Positions 16,120 to 23,815 of a stretch of DNA of 64,000 nt are shown here, piece by piece. The DNA is from Candidatus Aenigmatarchaeota archaeon (GTDB taxonomy: Archaea > Aenigmatarchaeota > Aenigmatarchaeia > GW2011-AR5): NCBI GenBank assembly GCA_016198685.1, contig JACQID010000008.1, positions 62,001-126,000 on the forward strand, in the 5' to 3' direction. Made by a program: the position numbers and the translations under genes. Each line of letters starts with the position of its first letter. The first letter of the stretch is position 1. The notes beneath the pieces are model-generated. The model made no database searches, was not told the DNA's origin, and saw nothing but the letters and a program-made list of their open reading frames with translations.

Positions 16120-16258
16120 TTTAAGTATTCGGATATCAAATCCAATATCCGGCAAGTTGCCATTTTTTATTATCTGCTTTTGCGCAAAGACGCATCCAGT
16201 AACCTATAAATATTTCCGGCGACATGGTCATTGATATAATAATTACAGAGGTTTCCCG

Positions 16259-17566
16259 ATGAATAAGTTTTTATTGCCACTTCTTGGTTTTTTCTTTCTC
16301 GCTGTTCCTGTTTATGCAAATGTGAATCTTACTGTAAACGGCACTGACATCGCTCCTGCGTTCATCAACACAATAGACAGGACAGCAATGCTTAACCTTA
16401 CCTTTAACATAACCGGGGATATAGGTGTGGCGAGTTCTATCGTAAATGTAACTTATATAAACGTGACTATAATTAACTCTTCTTTCGGATTCAATATAAG
16501 CAATATAACTGCGGTGGAAATAATCAACGCCTCAGGCGATGTCATAGCTTCTAATACAACAAATTCCAGCGCCTCGAATTTCACAATATTTTTCATAAGA
16601 ACTAACGGGTTTGTTGTCAATTCTTCTCACGGGAATTCAAGCTTTATAATATCGCTCAACATATCCTCCGCCGGAGCATTAGACAACGCTACTGGCGTGA
16701 ATATATCGGCCAATAGCTCTATAGTTACGGCGGGCAACATCAATATAACCGTAGGAAGCAACCGAGGATATACGCATGCATATTCCAATTTCTCGCGCAT
16801 AGCGGATATCCATGCATCAGCAAGCGTCAGCCCACGATATGTGGATACTTTCACAATCAATCAGACGATGATTTATACAATAAACGTCACGGGCAGGGAC
16901 GACATAGGCAATGTCACCATCACACTTCCGGTGGAGTACACAAACATTTCCATACAGCAGATTAAGAAAGACGGTTCTGTTGTTTCTACAGACGTCACAA
17001 GCAGCAATGTAAGCAGCAAAATCAATATAACCTTCACTACTGCCGCCGGTTCTAGCATAATAATCAATTTCACGGTTAATTCTTCAGTTGCGACAGGCAA
17101 TCTGACCTTGAACACGACATTGAAGGATTACAGATTGAACACAACGGCCAATGATAATAATACGGGCGTTTCGGTGTCGCCCATAATCACAATCCATAGC
17201 ATAGTCGGATCAAAGCTGACAGCGCTGCCCAATGGCACGGATTACTGGGAATTCAATTTCACGCTTAACTTTTCGGCCAATATCAGCGGAGGATTCATGT
17301 TCAGGATGCTGGATTGGACAAACAACGCGAGCCAAACAATAAACGTGAATACGACCAATACGAGCTATGCAGAAGTGCGCCTGGATGCAGACGGCACTAA
17401 GAGCGCAAATATAACGAATTCCTATGTATTATCAAGATATCTTCCCATGACATTGGTTTCCACCTCACAGCAGCGCATTGCGCTAAAGATGATACTGCCT
17501 GCAGGCACCCCGGTATCTTCAACGTGGTGGTCCACGTATTTCATGCTGTTCAGGACAGACCCTTGA
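16259..17566 (+). CDS. Exported Asn/Thr/Ser-rich beta-strand protein
   Basis: This 435-residue protein has a clear signal peptide (KFLLPLLGFFFLAVPVYA) and a mature part rich in N-x-T/S sequons, as in heavily glycosylated archaeal surface proteins. The mature region is a series of beta-strand-like segments (for example YINVTIINSSFGFNISN and MIYTINVTGRDDIGNVTITL) that suggests tandem Ig-like or DUF11-like domains. There is no C-terminal transmembrane anchor, so it is secreted or held by partners. GAGGT lies a few bases before the ATG. It is the first gene of a trio with the next two genes, 10 bases upstream of the second. I recognise no specific family. Confidence 0.75.
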   Translation: MNKFLLPLLGFFFLAVPVYANVNLTVNGTDIAPAFINTIDRTAMLNLTFNITGDIGVASSIVNVTYINVTIINSSFGFNISNITAVEIINASGDVIASNTTNSSASNFTIFFIRTNGFVVNSSHGNSSFIISLNISSAGALDNATGVNISANSSIVTAGNINITVGSNRGYTHAYSNFSRIADIHASASVSPRYVDTFTINQTMIYTINVTGRDDIGNVTITLPVEYTNISIQQIKKDGSVVSTDVTSSNVSSKINITFTTAAGSSIIINFTVNSSVATGNLTLNTTLKDYRLNTTANDNNTGVSVSPIITIHSIVGSKLTALPNGTDYWEFNFTLNFSANISGGFMFRMLDWTNNASQTINVNTTNTSYAEVRLDADGTKSANITNSYVLSRYLPMTLVSTSQQRIALKMILPAGTPVSSTWWSTYFMLFRTDP

Positions 17567-17576
17567 GGTATAAAAA

Positions 17577-18869
17577 ATGAAATATTTAGCAGCCTTTTTG
17601 TTAGCTTTTTCCATCTTTTTGTTGCCGGCATTTGCAGACACATCCGGCGACATAAATACGTCTCTGCCCCAGCCAATAGTAACGGGGTTCTTTGCTTATT
17701 CCGCAGGAAACTGCACGCAGAATTATGGATACCCGCCCAGCGGCTGCGGGACGTATCAATGCTTCTTCGTTGCAGGCAGCACGTCAAACGGCTCCTGCAG
17801 GCCTACAGTCAATACCGCATGCTATCAGGGCGGAACGTGGTATGCTACAGGTTCGAGCGGCCCATCGTGCAAGAATGATACTCATAAATGGAGTTGCAGT
17901 TCCGGAACATGGGCCGCCAGTGAGTGCAGCAACGGCTGCTCGGCAGGAGCATGTGCAAGCTCAAGCACAGATACCAGTACGAGTACCAGCACTTCAAGCA
18001 ACAGCAACAGCACGACTACAACAGTCAAATATTCGCTTTCAATAACATCATCAATTGATGACTTTAGTCTGATTCAAAATAGCTCTGCATTGAAATCATT
18101 GACTGTGAAGAATAACGGGGACGCGAAAGTCAATAATACCAAGCTTATTGTGGCAGGCATTCCTGATGCATGGGTCATTATATCACCGGCATCGTTTACT
18201 ACAATAAACGTCAGCTCGTCCGTTTCTTTCACTTTGAGTTTCGTAATACCTGAGAATGCGACCGTTAAGGAGTACGATGTCACGCTTACTGCCAAGTCAG
18301 ATCAAGCGGAAGCTTCGGATATCTTTAAACTCAAGGTGCTTCCAAGCACCCAAACGGTGCAGAACGTAATAATCCCGCGTTATGATGGCCTGGGCGCAAT
18401 ACTTCTGGAGCTGGAAAAGAATCTTACAGAATTAAGGAATGCCGGGATCAACAGCACCGAGATAGAGGCTCTTTTTGCGGACATAAGGGCAAAGATATTG
18501 CAGGCGAATACTTCTATATCGTCTTCGGATTATTTTGCGGCCTCTACGACAATGGATGCAATAGATTCGTTGAGTGCAGAGCTCACGCAGAAAATAGAAG
18601 CTGCCAAGGCGGCACAAAGCTCTAACACGGTTATTATCATAATTATAGTCATAGTCCTGATAGCTCTGGGAGTGGTTGCCTATATGCTCATGCCATCCAA
18701 ATTTTCCTCTGGCAAGAACTTGCCGTGGAAAGATGACAAAGACAGCAGCGGATTCCGACCAGGCAAGGGCTTTGTTCCGTCTGAAACCTCGCAGATATCC
18801 AAGATAATGAGCGATATCCAGAGGAAGAAAAAAGAAAGTGCCCGCTATCAATTCGGTGGCAAGCAATGA
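17577..18869 (+). CDS. Membrane-anchored surface protein with Cys-rich and NEW3-like domains
   Basis: A 430-residue protein with a signal peptide (LAAFLLAFSIFLLPAFA). A Cys-rich region has about ten cysteines up to residue 125. A Ser/Thr linker (STDTSTSTSTSS) follows, then a beta-sandwich resembling the alpha-galactosidase NEW3/COG1470 fold (LTVKNNGDAKVNNTKLIVAG and the following strand region). A helical stalk of about 80 residues leads to one transmembrane helix (VIIIIIVIVLIALGVVAYML) and a charged cytoplasmic tail of about 60 residues. It is a type I surface protein, possibly adhesive. The stop overlaps the start of the next membrane gene, so the products are probably made together. Confidence 0.78.
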   Translation: MKYLAAFLLAFSIFLLPAFADTSGDINTSLPQPIVTGFFAYSAGNCTQNYGYPPSGCGTYQCFFVAGSTSNGSCRPTVNTACYQGGTWYATGSSGPSCKNDTHKWSCSSGTWAASECSNGCSAGACASSSTDTSTSTSTSSNSNSTTTTVKYSLSITSSIDDFSLIQNSSALKSLTVKNNGDAKVNNTKLIVAGIPDAWVIISPASFTTINVSSSVSFTLSFVIPENATVKEYDVTLTAKSDQAEASDIFKLKVLPSTQTVQNVIIPRYDGLGAILLELEKNLTELRNAGINSTEIEALFADIRAKILQANTSISSSDYFAASTTMDAIDSLSAELTQKIEAAKAAQSSNTVIIIIIVIVLIALGVVAYMLMPSKFSSGKNLPWKDDKDSSGFRPGKGFVPSETSQISKIMSDIQRKKKESARYQFGGKQ

Positions 18870-19540
18870 ACTTCAGGCATGCAGGCAAGGCCATAGGCGG
18901 ACTTCTGTTCCCGCTCATACTGACACTTTTCGTGATTGCACTTTCGCTTTCACAAATAATGGAAGGCGGGGCCCTCAAGGATATCTTCATAGAAGTTATC
19001 TCGTCTCAAGTGCCTGAAGATGTCGATGATGCCAGCTTAGTTGCCGCATTCATCGCCCAGTGCAGCGGGAAAGAAACCCTCCAAGTTGATATTGGTGGGG
19101 AATATCTTCCCGTGAAATGTGAAGAGATGCGGAAATCAAAAACCGCTGAAGATGTGGCAGGCGCCATATTTGATGCGCAATACGCAAAAAAATATGACTG
19201 CAGTTTTATCGATTGCGTGAAATTCATTCCCGGAATAATCGCAACAGCGCAGGGCAACGGCGTCATAAAGAATTTATCCTACATCTTTTTGGCATTGAGC
19301 GTTATTTTTGGCGCGGTGCTCATGGCATCACTCAAAGGATTTGGCAGATTGACTTGGTTTGGAATCGCTGTAATTTCGGTCGGCGTAATGTACTTCCCGC
19401 TTCTTTATATGCCTAATATTGCAGGCGGCTTGGAAACCACCATGGTAAAGACTTTCGCATCCAATTTTTTGATAGTCCTGGTAGCAGGCTTTGCCATCGC
19501 AGCGGCAGGCGTCATTGGCGGATTGCTGAAAAAGAAATAG
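18866..19540 (+). CDS. Polytopic membrane protein, unknown family
   Basis: A 224-residue protein with about four transmembrane helices: one near the N-terminus (LLFPLILTLFVIALSLS) and three after residue 130 (YIFLALSVIFGAVLMASL, FGIAVISVGVMYFPLLYM and FLIVLVAGFAIAAAGVIGGLL). The roughly 90-residue loop between helices 1 and 2 contains four cysteines (for example AQCSGKE, VKCEEM, YDCSFIDCVKF) and probably faces outside as a disulfide-linked domain. It starts inside the stop of the anchored surface protein gene. It overlaps the convergent regulator gene by 29 bases. I do not recognise the family; a partner or export role for the preceding surface proteins is inferred only from linkage. Confidence 0.7.
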   Translation: MNFRHAGKAIGGLLFPLILTLFVIALSLSQIMEGGALKDIFIEVISSQVPEDVDDASLVAAFIAQCSGKETLQVDIGGEYLPVKCEEMRKSKTAEDVAGAIFDAQYAKKYDCSFIDCVKFIPGIIATAQGNGVIKNLSYIFLALSVIFGAVLMASLKGFGRLTWFGIAVISVGVMYFPLLYMPNIAGGLETTMVKTFASNFLIVLVAGFAIAAAGVIGGLLKKK

Positions 19541-19838
19541 GATTTTTGGAAAGCATATTGCAGATTTCGCAGAATTTGGCAGGGAGATCGTCTTTGCCGA
19601 TGACTTTGGCGTGAAGTGCGCGGGATATTTCCTTTATTGCTTGCCTTACAGGTTCTTCCTGTAGTATGCCTCTACCTCGCAGGCTTCTCATGTACTGTGA
19701 AACTGCAGGCTGCGTTATGCCTATCAAAGATGCCGCTTCACCCTGGCTCATGCCATAATCAGCAATAAGGTCCTTTGCAATCATGGCTCTTAAGGAGGGA
19801 AAAATTTCCCGTACCATGTATTCGCAGAACGGCTGCAT
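19512..19838 (-). CDS. XRE-type HTH transcriptional regulator (COG2522-like)
   Basis: This 108-residue protein carries a helix-turn-helix at about residues 24-55 (DYGMSQGEAASLIGITQPAVSQYMRS). The remainder is helical, with two cysteines in FCEICNML near the C-terminus. Archaeal proteins of this type are small predicted regulators with unknown ligands. Its 3' end overlaps the membrane protein gene convergently by 29 bases. Its start, ATG 19838, lies 37 bases after the stop of the winged-helix gene on the same strand, so the two may be read together. Confidence 0.82.
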   Translation of the reverse strand: MQPFCEYMVREIFPSLRAMIAKDLIADYGMSQGEAASLIGITQPAVSQYMRSLRGRGILQEEPVRQAIKEISRALHAKVIGKDDLPAKFCEICNMLSKNPISFSAIRQ

Positions 19839-19875
19839 GAGAAATAATGCGGACTGGAGTTTAAAAATCCACTGC

Positions 19876-20340
19876 TTAGAATGATCTCCCGATGGATATT
19901 GCTCTTCCTTTTTCGCTTTTCACTGCCGCAAGCCCGTTCTTTTCAAGGAATCTTCCCCACTCCTCTATCTGCAATTCATGCACGTGAAGTTTTCTTGACA
20001 TTTCTTTCACGTTGACTTCCCCCTTGTCAACTATTTCATCAAAAAGCATGCTGACATTTTTGTCCGAAGACATCTTTACTATCTCGGCATTGTCCTTCAT
20101 GAAAGGCACTATGAACCTACGGAACACGTCCTTGTGAAGTTTATTTTCCTTAGGCACCAAAGCAAGCAGCTTACGGCTGGATTCCAGCAGGGTTTCCCTT
20201 TCGCTCATGAGCGTTTTCCTTTCTTCTCCAAGTTGCTTCACTACATCTGCCAATACCGCAACTGAGGAACTGACTTTATTCAGTTTTTCTTCCATCGCTC
20301 TTATTCGTTTTTCAGTTCTTTCGTCGCGGTCCTCAAACAT
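19876..20340 (-). CDS. Coiled-coil winged-helix protein
   Basis: A 154-residue protein in two parts. Residues 1-60 form a long heptad-like helix (RTEKRIRAMEEKLNKVSSS and the AVLADVVKQL segment), consistent with a dimerising coiled coil. Residues 95-154 resemble a winged helix-turn-helix (VNVKEMSRKLHVHELQIEEW and the wing ENGLAAVKSEKGRAISIG). It probably binds DNA as a dimer or acts in chromosome or transcription control. It lies upstream of the XRE regulator on the same strand. I know no specific name for the family. Confidence 0.68.
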   Translation of the reverse strand: MFEDRDERTEKRIRAMEEKLNKVSSSVAVLADVVKQLGEERKTLMSERETLLESSRKLLALVPKENKLHKDVFRRFIVPFMKDNAEIVKMSSDKNVSMLFDEIVDKGEVNVKEMSRKLHVHELQIEEWGRFLEKNGLAAVKSEKGRAISIGRSF

Positions 20341-20476
20341 AGAACTGAAATAAATGCAAAGATTATAAAACCTATCGGTCCTGAAAAGCTTTCTGAATCG
20401 GAAAGAAGCTTTTATTAAACTACGTAAATCAGGCTTTCATTACAGTATTAAACGTTGAATGCTATATCTTTTCTGT

Positions 20477-20608
20477 GCCGGCGTCGCATAACCTGGCAAC
20501 TCCGCGCTTTTTGAAAATTAAGCATGGCATCGGGAAATTGCGCTGGTCTCGAATTAACGGGATAACCAGTGTCCTCTGGACTTGCAGGTTCAAATCCTGC
20601 CGCCGGCG
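20477..20608 (+). tRNA. tRNA-Ser (CGA) with D-loop and anticodon-loop introns
   Basis: Acceptor GCCGGCG/CGCCGGC, T-arm GCAGG-TTCAAAT-CCTGC, a class II variable arm GTCC-TCT-GGAC and G73 fit tRNA-Ser. Removing 20498-20536 (39 nt, D-loop) restores a D-arm that matches the tRNA-Ser(UGA) gene at 21881. Its core helix is CCTG/CGGG with bulges GCA and AAA. Removing 20554-20563 (10 nt) gives the loop CTCGAAA with anticodon CGA; there the core CTCG/CGGG closes directly on a short loop. The first cut is well supported by the paralogue, the second by loop length. Confidence 0.88.
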
Positions 20609-20764
20609 TCTTATTTTCATAAATCCCTCATTTATATGCATTTAACAGCCCTCCGGTTGCGCATTTTAGCCAAAAATCCCATCTGCCTATAATGGCAAGA
20701 AACGACCGGTTTCCGCCAAATTTACCTAAAATTGGAGCCAGTGTTGCGGATTTGTTGATAGGAT

Positions 20765-21718
20765 TTATATCCCGCCGGCTCGAGTTTCTTCGAGGTACTT
20801 GATTATCATGTTTGTCATTGGCCTTAGGTCGGACTTGTTGCCGGCCTCCAGAGTGGCATAATACGTCGCCCTTTCCCTGCTCTTTATGTTTATCATGGGC
20901 AGGCCGCTCTTCCGCAGGGTGAAATTAAGCAGGAGCCTGCCAACACGACCATTGCCGTCCCGGAATGGGTGTATCGATTCAAAGACGTGATGGAAATAGG
21001 CGGCTATAACGACCGGATGATATTTTTTCTTGTTTGACCTGTACCATAACATCAGATGCTTGAACTGTTTCTGTACTTCGCCTGGGGGCGGCGGAGTGAA
21101 GCTGGCCCCCCTTACATAAACCTGAATGTCCCTGAATCTGCCTGAATGCTTCCATAGAATATTATGCATTAGGAGTTTGTGAAGCTTCAGAACAAAAGCC
21201 CTGTTTATGTCACCTTTGTATGAAAGCATGTAGTCGAAAGCGTCTTTGTGGTTCTGGACCTCGCTTATTTCCCTCAGGGTTTTTCCTTTAGGAACTACCT
21301 TGTCAAAAAGTATCATTCCGGTTTCCTGGAGGGTGATCGTAGAGCCCTCTATGGCGTTAGTGTCGTAAGTGAACTCCGTGACAAAATGCTCATAGTAGTT
21401 TTCGTAAACGCTATTAGTCACTTTCGGCTTGTTTTTCAGGTAAGATTCCTTGATCTGGTTCAAGCGTTTTTTCTGGTCTTCTGAAATGAGTCCGAAAAGC
21501 GGATCTGACTGCATCTTTGCTTCGTTGACTTTTGCGGTTAATTCTGATTTTTTTGCCTTCATGCGTTTTTCAATTTCTTTCTTTGTGAGATCTTTTCCAA
21601 GATAAATCCTCACCTTTTTCCATCTGCCTCCTTGGCGCACATTGTTAACAATATAAAAATATGCACCATGTCCTCTTTTCTGCTTCTCAGTATACATGCA
21701 GTTTATATGGGCACGCAT
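20765..21718 (-). CDS. Fic-domain protein (probable AMPylase)
   Basis: This 317-residue protein has the Fic motif HPFRDGNGRVGRLLLN near residue 237, with the catalytic His and the phosphate-binding GNGR loop. The autoinhibitory motif TNAIEGS lies upstream, near residue 120, as in class II Fic proteins where its Glu blocks productive ATP binding. A basic N-terminal region (RQGGRWKKVRIYLGKDLTKKE) precedes a helical linker. Fic proteins transfer AMP or related groups to target proteins. A paralogue lies at 41203 with the same plan. An inverted repeat covers the start region, so autoregulation is plausible. Met 8 is an alternative start. Confidence 0.92.
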   Translation of the reverse strand: MRAHINCMYTEKQKRGHGAYFYIVNNVRQGGRWKKVRIYLGKDLTKKEIEKRMKAKKSELTAKVNEAKMQSDPLFGLISEDQKKRLNQIKESYLKNKPKVTNSVYENYYEHFVTEFTYDTNAIEGSTITLQETGMILFDKVVPKGKTLREISEVQNHKDAFDYMLSYKGDINRAFVLKLHKLLMHNILWKHSGRFRDIQVYVRGASFTPPPPGEVQKQFKHLMLWYRSNKKKYHPVVIAAYFHHVFESIHPFRDGNGRVGRLLLNFTLRKSGLPMINIKSRERATYYATLEAGNKSDLRPMTNMIIKYLEETRAGGI

Positions 21719-21748
21719 GAATAAAAAGCTTCGTTATGTGTGCCCATA
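21706..21748. promoter_or_regulatory. Inverted repeat spanning the fic start (probable operator)
   Basis: TATGGGCAC at 21706-21714 is repeated in inverse as GTGCCCATA at 21740-21748. The pair brackets the first codons and the upstream region of the minus-strand fic gene. The 9-bp arms are perfect. A protein dimer bound here would block transcription. Confidence 0.5.
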
Positions 21749-21880
21749 GGTGACCGCGCTTGTAGTCGCCCCGCCAAATCAACATTTCTGCAACATGCCT
21801 AATCCTTCGGAGTTTATGCAACAATGCGTCTTAACGCAAACTGACAAAGTTAAGAACATAATACATCTAATTATTCACAT

Positions 21881-21993
21881 GCCGGCGTCGCATAACTTGG
21901 CATTGCGCCAGCCTTGAGAGCTGGTGAGTCTCTGACTCTTGCAGGTTCAAATCTGATGCAGTATCTGCTTCAGTGAAAATCCTGCCGCCGGCG
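21881..21993 (+). tRNA. tRNA-Ser (UGA) with an intron in the T-loop
   Basis: Acceptor GCCGGCG/CGCCGGC, D-arm GCAT...TTGC, anticodon stem CCAGC/GCTGG with loop CTTGAGA (anticodon TGA), variable arm GAGTC-TCT-GACTC, G73. The T-arm is interrupted by 28 nt, 21952-21979. A perfect bulge-helix-bulge forms: T-stem GCAGG/CCTGC, core TTCA/TGAA, two AAT bulges, and intron stem CTGA/TCAG with GCAG/CTGC. Splicing restores TTCAAAT with the cut at 59/60. Confidence 0.93.
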
Positions 21994-22056
21994 TTTTTCT
22001 TCTTCAAAAAATCTTTATAAACGGGCTACCATAAAGTTACTTAGGTGAACGCATAA

Positions 22057-22689
22057 ATGGCATTTCAAAGCATAGGAAGCGTTCTGACAGACTTGGCCAC
22101 AGAAACCATAACCTTTGTGCCGAACCTTGTTGGAGCAATAGTACTGCTCGTGATAGGTTTGGTTGTAGGTAAGGTTGTAGGCAGAGTCGTTAAGGAAGTC
22201 TTAAGCAAGGTAAAGCTGGACTACTATCTGACAGAAACAGAAAGGCCTGTGATAAGCATATCCAACCTATTCGCTCTCATAACACGATGGTGGATATATG
22301 TGGCCTTTATTGTAGCGGCTGTAGACACGCTGCGCATACCCTCACTTTCCGCGTGGCTTACCCAAATCCTGCACTTCCTGCCCAACGTTGTCGGAGCTAC
22401 GACAGTGATGGTCGTGGGCTACGTACTTGCTGAGTTCGTCAAGGACCAGCTGAAGAAGGTTGGAAAGTCCTATTCGTTGTTGATAGGCAAAATAACGTTC
22501 TTCTTCATCATGTACGTGGCTATTGCCGTCGCTTTGCCGATACTCCAGATACCCGCAACACTGATAAGCCAGATACTGCTGATAATAATCGCCTCGATGG
22601 GCGCTGGTATTGCAGTTGCGATGGGCCTCGGTCTGAAAGACGCATTGTCTGACGTGTCCAGAAGATACGTCAAGAAGATGAAGGTATGA
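22057..22689 (+). CDS. Small-conductance channel-like TM-helix protein
   Basis: A 210-residue protein with four or five transmembrane helices, starting with LVGAIVLLVIGLVVGKVVGRVV. It contains the repeated 'conserved TM helix' pattern also found N-terminal to MscS channels: a glycine-rich helix followed by a charged amphipathic segment (VKEVLSKVKLDYYL, then AEFVKDQLKKVGKSY). The last helix (ILLIIIASMGAGIAVAMGLGLKDALSD) resembles the MscS pore-lining helix, but the cytoplasmic beta domain of MscS is absent. A TTTATAAACG element lies upstream. It is monocistronic and followed by T-rich sequence. Confidence 0.8.
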   Translation: MAFQSIGSVLTDLATETITFVPNLVGAIVLLVIGLVVGKVVGRVVKEVLSKVKLDYYLTETERPVISISNLFALITRWWIYVAFIVAAVDTLRIPSLSAWLTQILHFLPNVVGATTVMVVGYVLAEFVKDQLKKVGKSYSLLIGKITFFFIMYVAIAVALPILQIPATLISQILLIIIASMGAGIAVAMGLGLKDALSDVSRRYVKKMKV

Positions 22690-22732
22690 GTTTTTCCCTT
22701 TTATTTTCTCTTTAATTTTATTCTTTAAAGTT
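22688..22732 (+). terminator. T-rich termination region
   Basis: Just after the TM-helix gene stop the + strand has three T-tracts (GTTTTTCCC, TTTTATTTTC, TTTAATTTTATTC) without a hairpin. This is the form of archaeal intrinsic and aCPSF1-dependent termination sites. Confidence 0.45.
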
Positions 22733-22824
22733 TTCGTTTCTTATTATAGTGGAGGCATTACGCAGCAAAATATGTCTTTAGGCAGACTGATAATAAGAAT
22801 TAATGTCAGAAGCTCGGTTGCAAA

Positions 22825-22924
22825 GCGCTTGTAGTCTAGTGGCAGGATACGACCTTGCCAAGGTCGAGTTTCGGATCGATAACGGTTCGGACGGCATACC
22901 CGGGTTCAAATCCCGGCAGGCGCA
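22825..22924 (+). tRNA. tRNA-Gly (GCC) with an intron in the variable region
   Basis: Acceptor GCGCTTG/CAGGCGC, D-stem GTCT/GGAT, anticodon stem CGACC/GGTCG with loop TTGCCAA, T-arm CCGGG-TTCAAAT-CCCGG, A73. Between the anticodon stem and T-stem are 33 nt instead of 4. Removing 22869-22897 (29 nt) leaves the usual AGAC variable loop. A bulge-helix-bulge supports it: core GTCG/CGGC, bulges AGT and ATA, intron stem TTCGGATCG/CGGTTCGGA with loop ATAA. The insertion site is about 45/46. Confidence 0.92.
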
Positions 22925-23230
22925 TACTGGGATTTTCCAAGGACAAGCTTCGCTTCTCCTGGATGTTGAAGACGCCACTTCAACAGAACCGAAGGTTCAT
23001 AGGGAAGACGAAGTCTTCACTGCGCCGGAGGAAGAATGTCCTCCTTGCGAATGCCGGCAGGCGCATCCAAGAAAAAATTCAAATCCCGGTTTGGCATCAT
23101 GATTTGAACCCTTGAATCATCTGAAGATTTTGATTTTCAGCATCCGAAGAAGCAGAGATTCTCCAGCGAAGATCCCGCAGAGGCGCGTATCTAAATTCAA
23201 AGCCGATTGTAGTGGGATAGATATTTAAGT
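22913..23230. repeat. Noncoding hairpin array with duplicated tRNA-Gly 3' end
   Basis: No credible gene is seen in this 326-base gap. The last 13 bases of the tRNA-Gly region, CCGGCAGGCGCAT (22913-22925), recur exactly at 23054-23066, and TTCAAATCCCGG recurs shortly after. Between the copies are at least five consecutive short hairpins: AAGC-TTC-GCTT, GTTGAAG...CTTCAAC, GAACC-GAA-GGTTC, GAAGAC-GAA-GTCTTC and GGAGGA...TCCTCC. Further right TTCAAAT...ATTTGAA pairs. It may be a structured RNA, or an element inserted at the tRNA 3' end with the duplication as its attachment-site scar. Confidence 0.6.
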
Positions 23231-23250
23231 GGCTGTTCTAGTAGTATTAT

Positions 23251-23757
23251 ATGATATTTCAGAAAAAGAGCGAGATGCAGGAAATAAAAGACGCTCTTTC
23301 CCAGGATAATCCTTCTGTTCAAAAATATTATGGGCGCGAAAATTTTGCTAAAGAGGAGAATCGCCGCGCAGCTGCTCATGAGCCTGTTCGCACAGAAGAC
23401 GATGCAGTTGCTCCGCCGGTCAAAGGAAGCGCCCCGCTTTTTGTCAAGATTGATAAATACTATGATATTCTTAAGGATCTTCAGGAAATGAAAATGTTTC
23501 TGGCAGGGACAAAGCATCTTTATCATGTTCTTGAGGAAGTCGAAAACGTAAGAAACGACACGCTCAAGATAATGCGCGCAACGATACAGCGTCTTGAGAA
23601 GAGCGTTGTAGAAATGGATTCGGGGCTTCTTCGGCCAAGAGAAGATCAGTACCCAACACCTCAGGAAACGCCTGAGGTTCGCCACATAGAAGGCTCATTG
23701 AATGAGCTTCAGGGCCAGCTTGATGTTCTCAAAAAAGAATTGCAGTCCATGAAATAG
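23251..23757 (+). CDS. Archaeal conserved coiled-coil protein
   Basis: A 168-residue soluble protein. The N-terminal 55 residues are charged and probably disordered. The conserved-looking core is APLFVKIDKYYDILKDLQEMK, followed by a long helix with heptads up to residue 130. A proline-rich break (RPREDQYPTPQETPE) precedes a second helix (LQGQLDVLKKELQSMK). Proteins with this xPLFVKIDKY core occur in several archaeal genomes without a known role. Coiled-coil self-association is likely. It is monocistronic, between the tRNA-Gly hairpin region and tRNA-Leu. A TATTTAAG element lies about 30 bases before the ATG. Confidence 0.7.
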   Translation: MIFQKKSEMQEIKDALSQDNPSVQKYYGRENFAKEENRRAAAHEPVRTEDDAVAPPVKGSAPLFVKIDKYYDILKDLQEMKMFLAGTKHLYHVLEEVENVRNDTLKIMRATIQRLEKSVVEMDSGLLRPREDQYPTPQETPEVRHIEGSLNELQGQLDVLKKELQSMK

Positions 23758-23815
23758 TGGAGATTTCTTTTTACCCGCCATCCATTTAAGCCTTGCCATC
23801 TAATTCTTCAATTGC

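Noticed and set aside
23076-23125. Apparent T-arm fragments (TTCAAATCCCGG and an inverse GATTTGAACCC)
   Set aside because: No acceptor, D or anticodon arm could be built around them, so they are not called as a tRNA; kept only as part of the repeat region.
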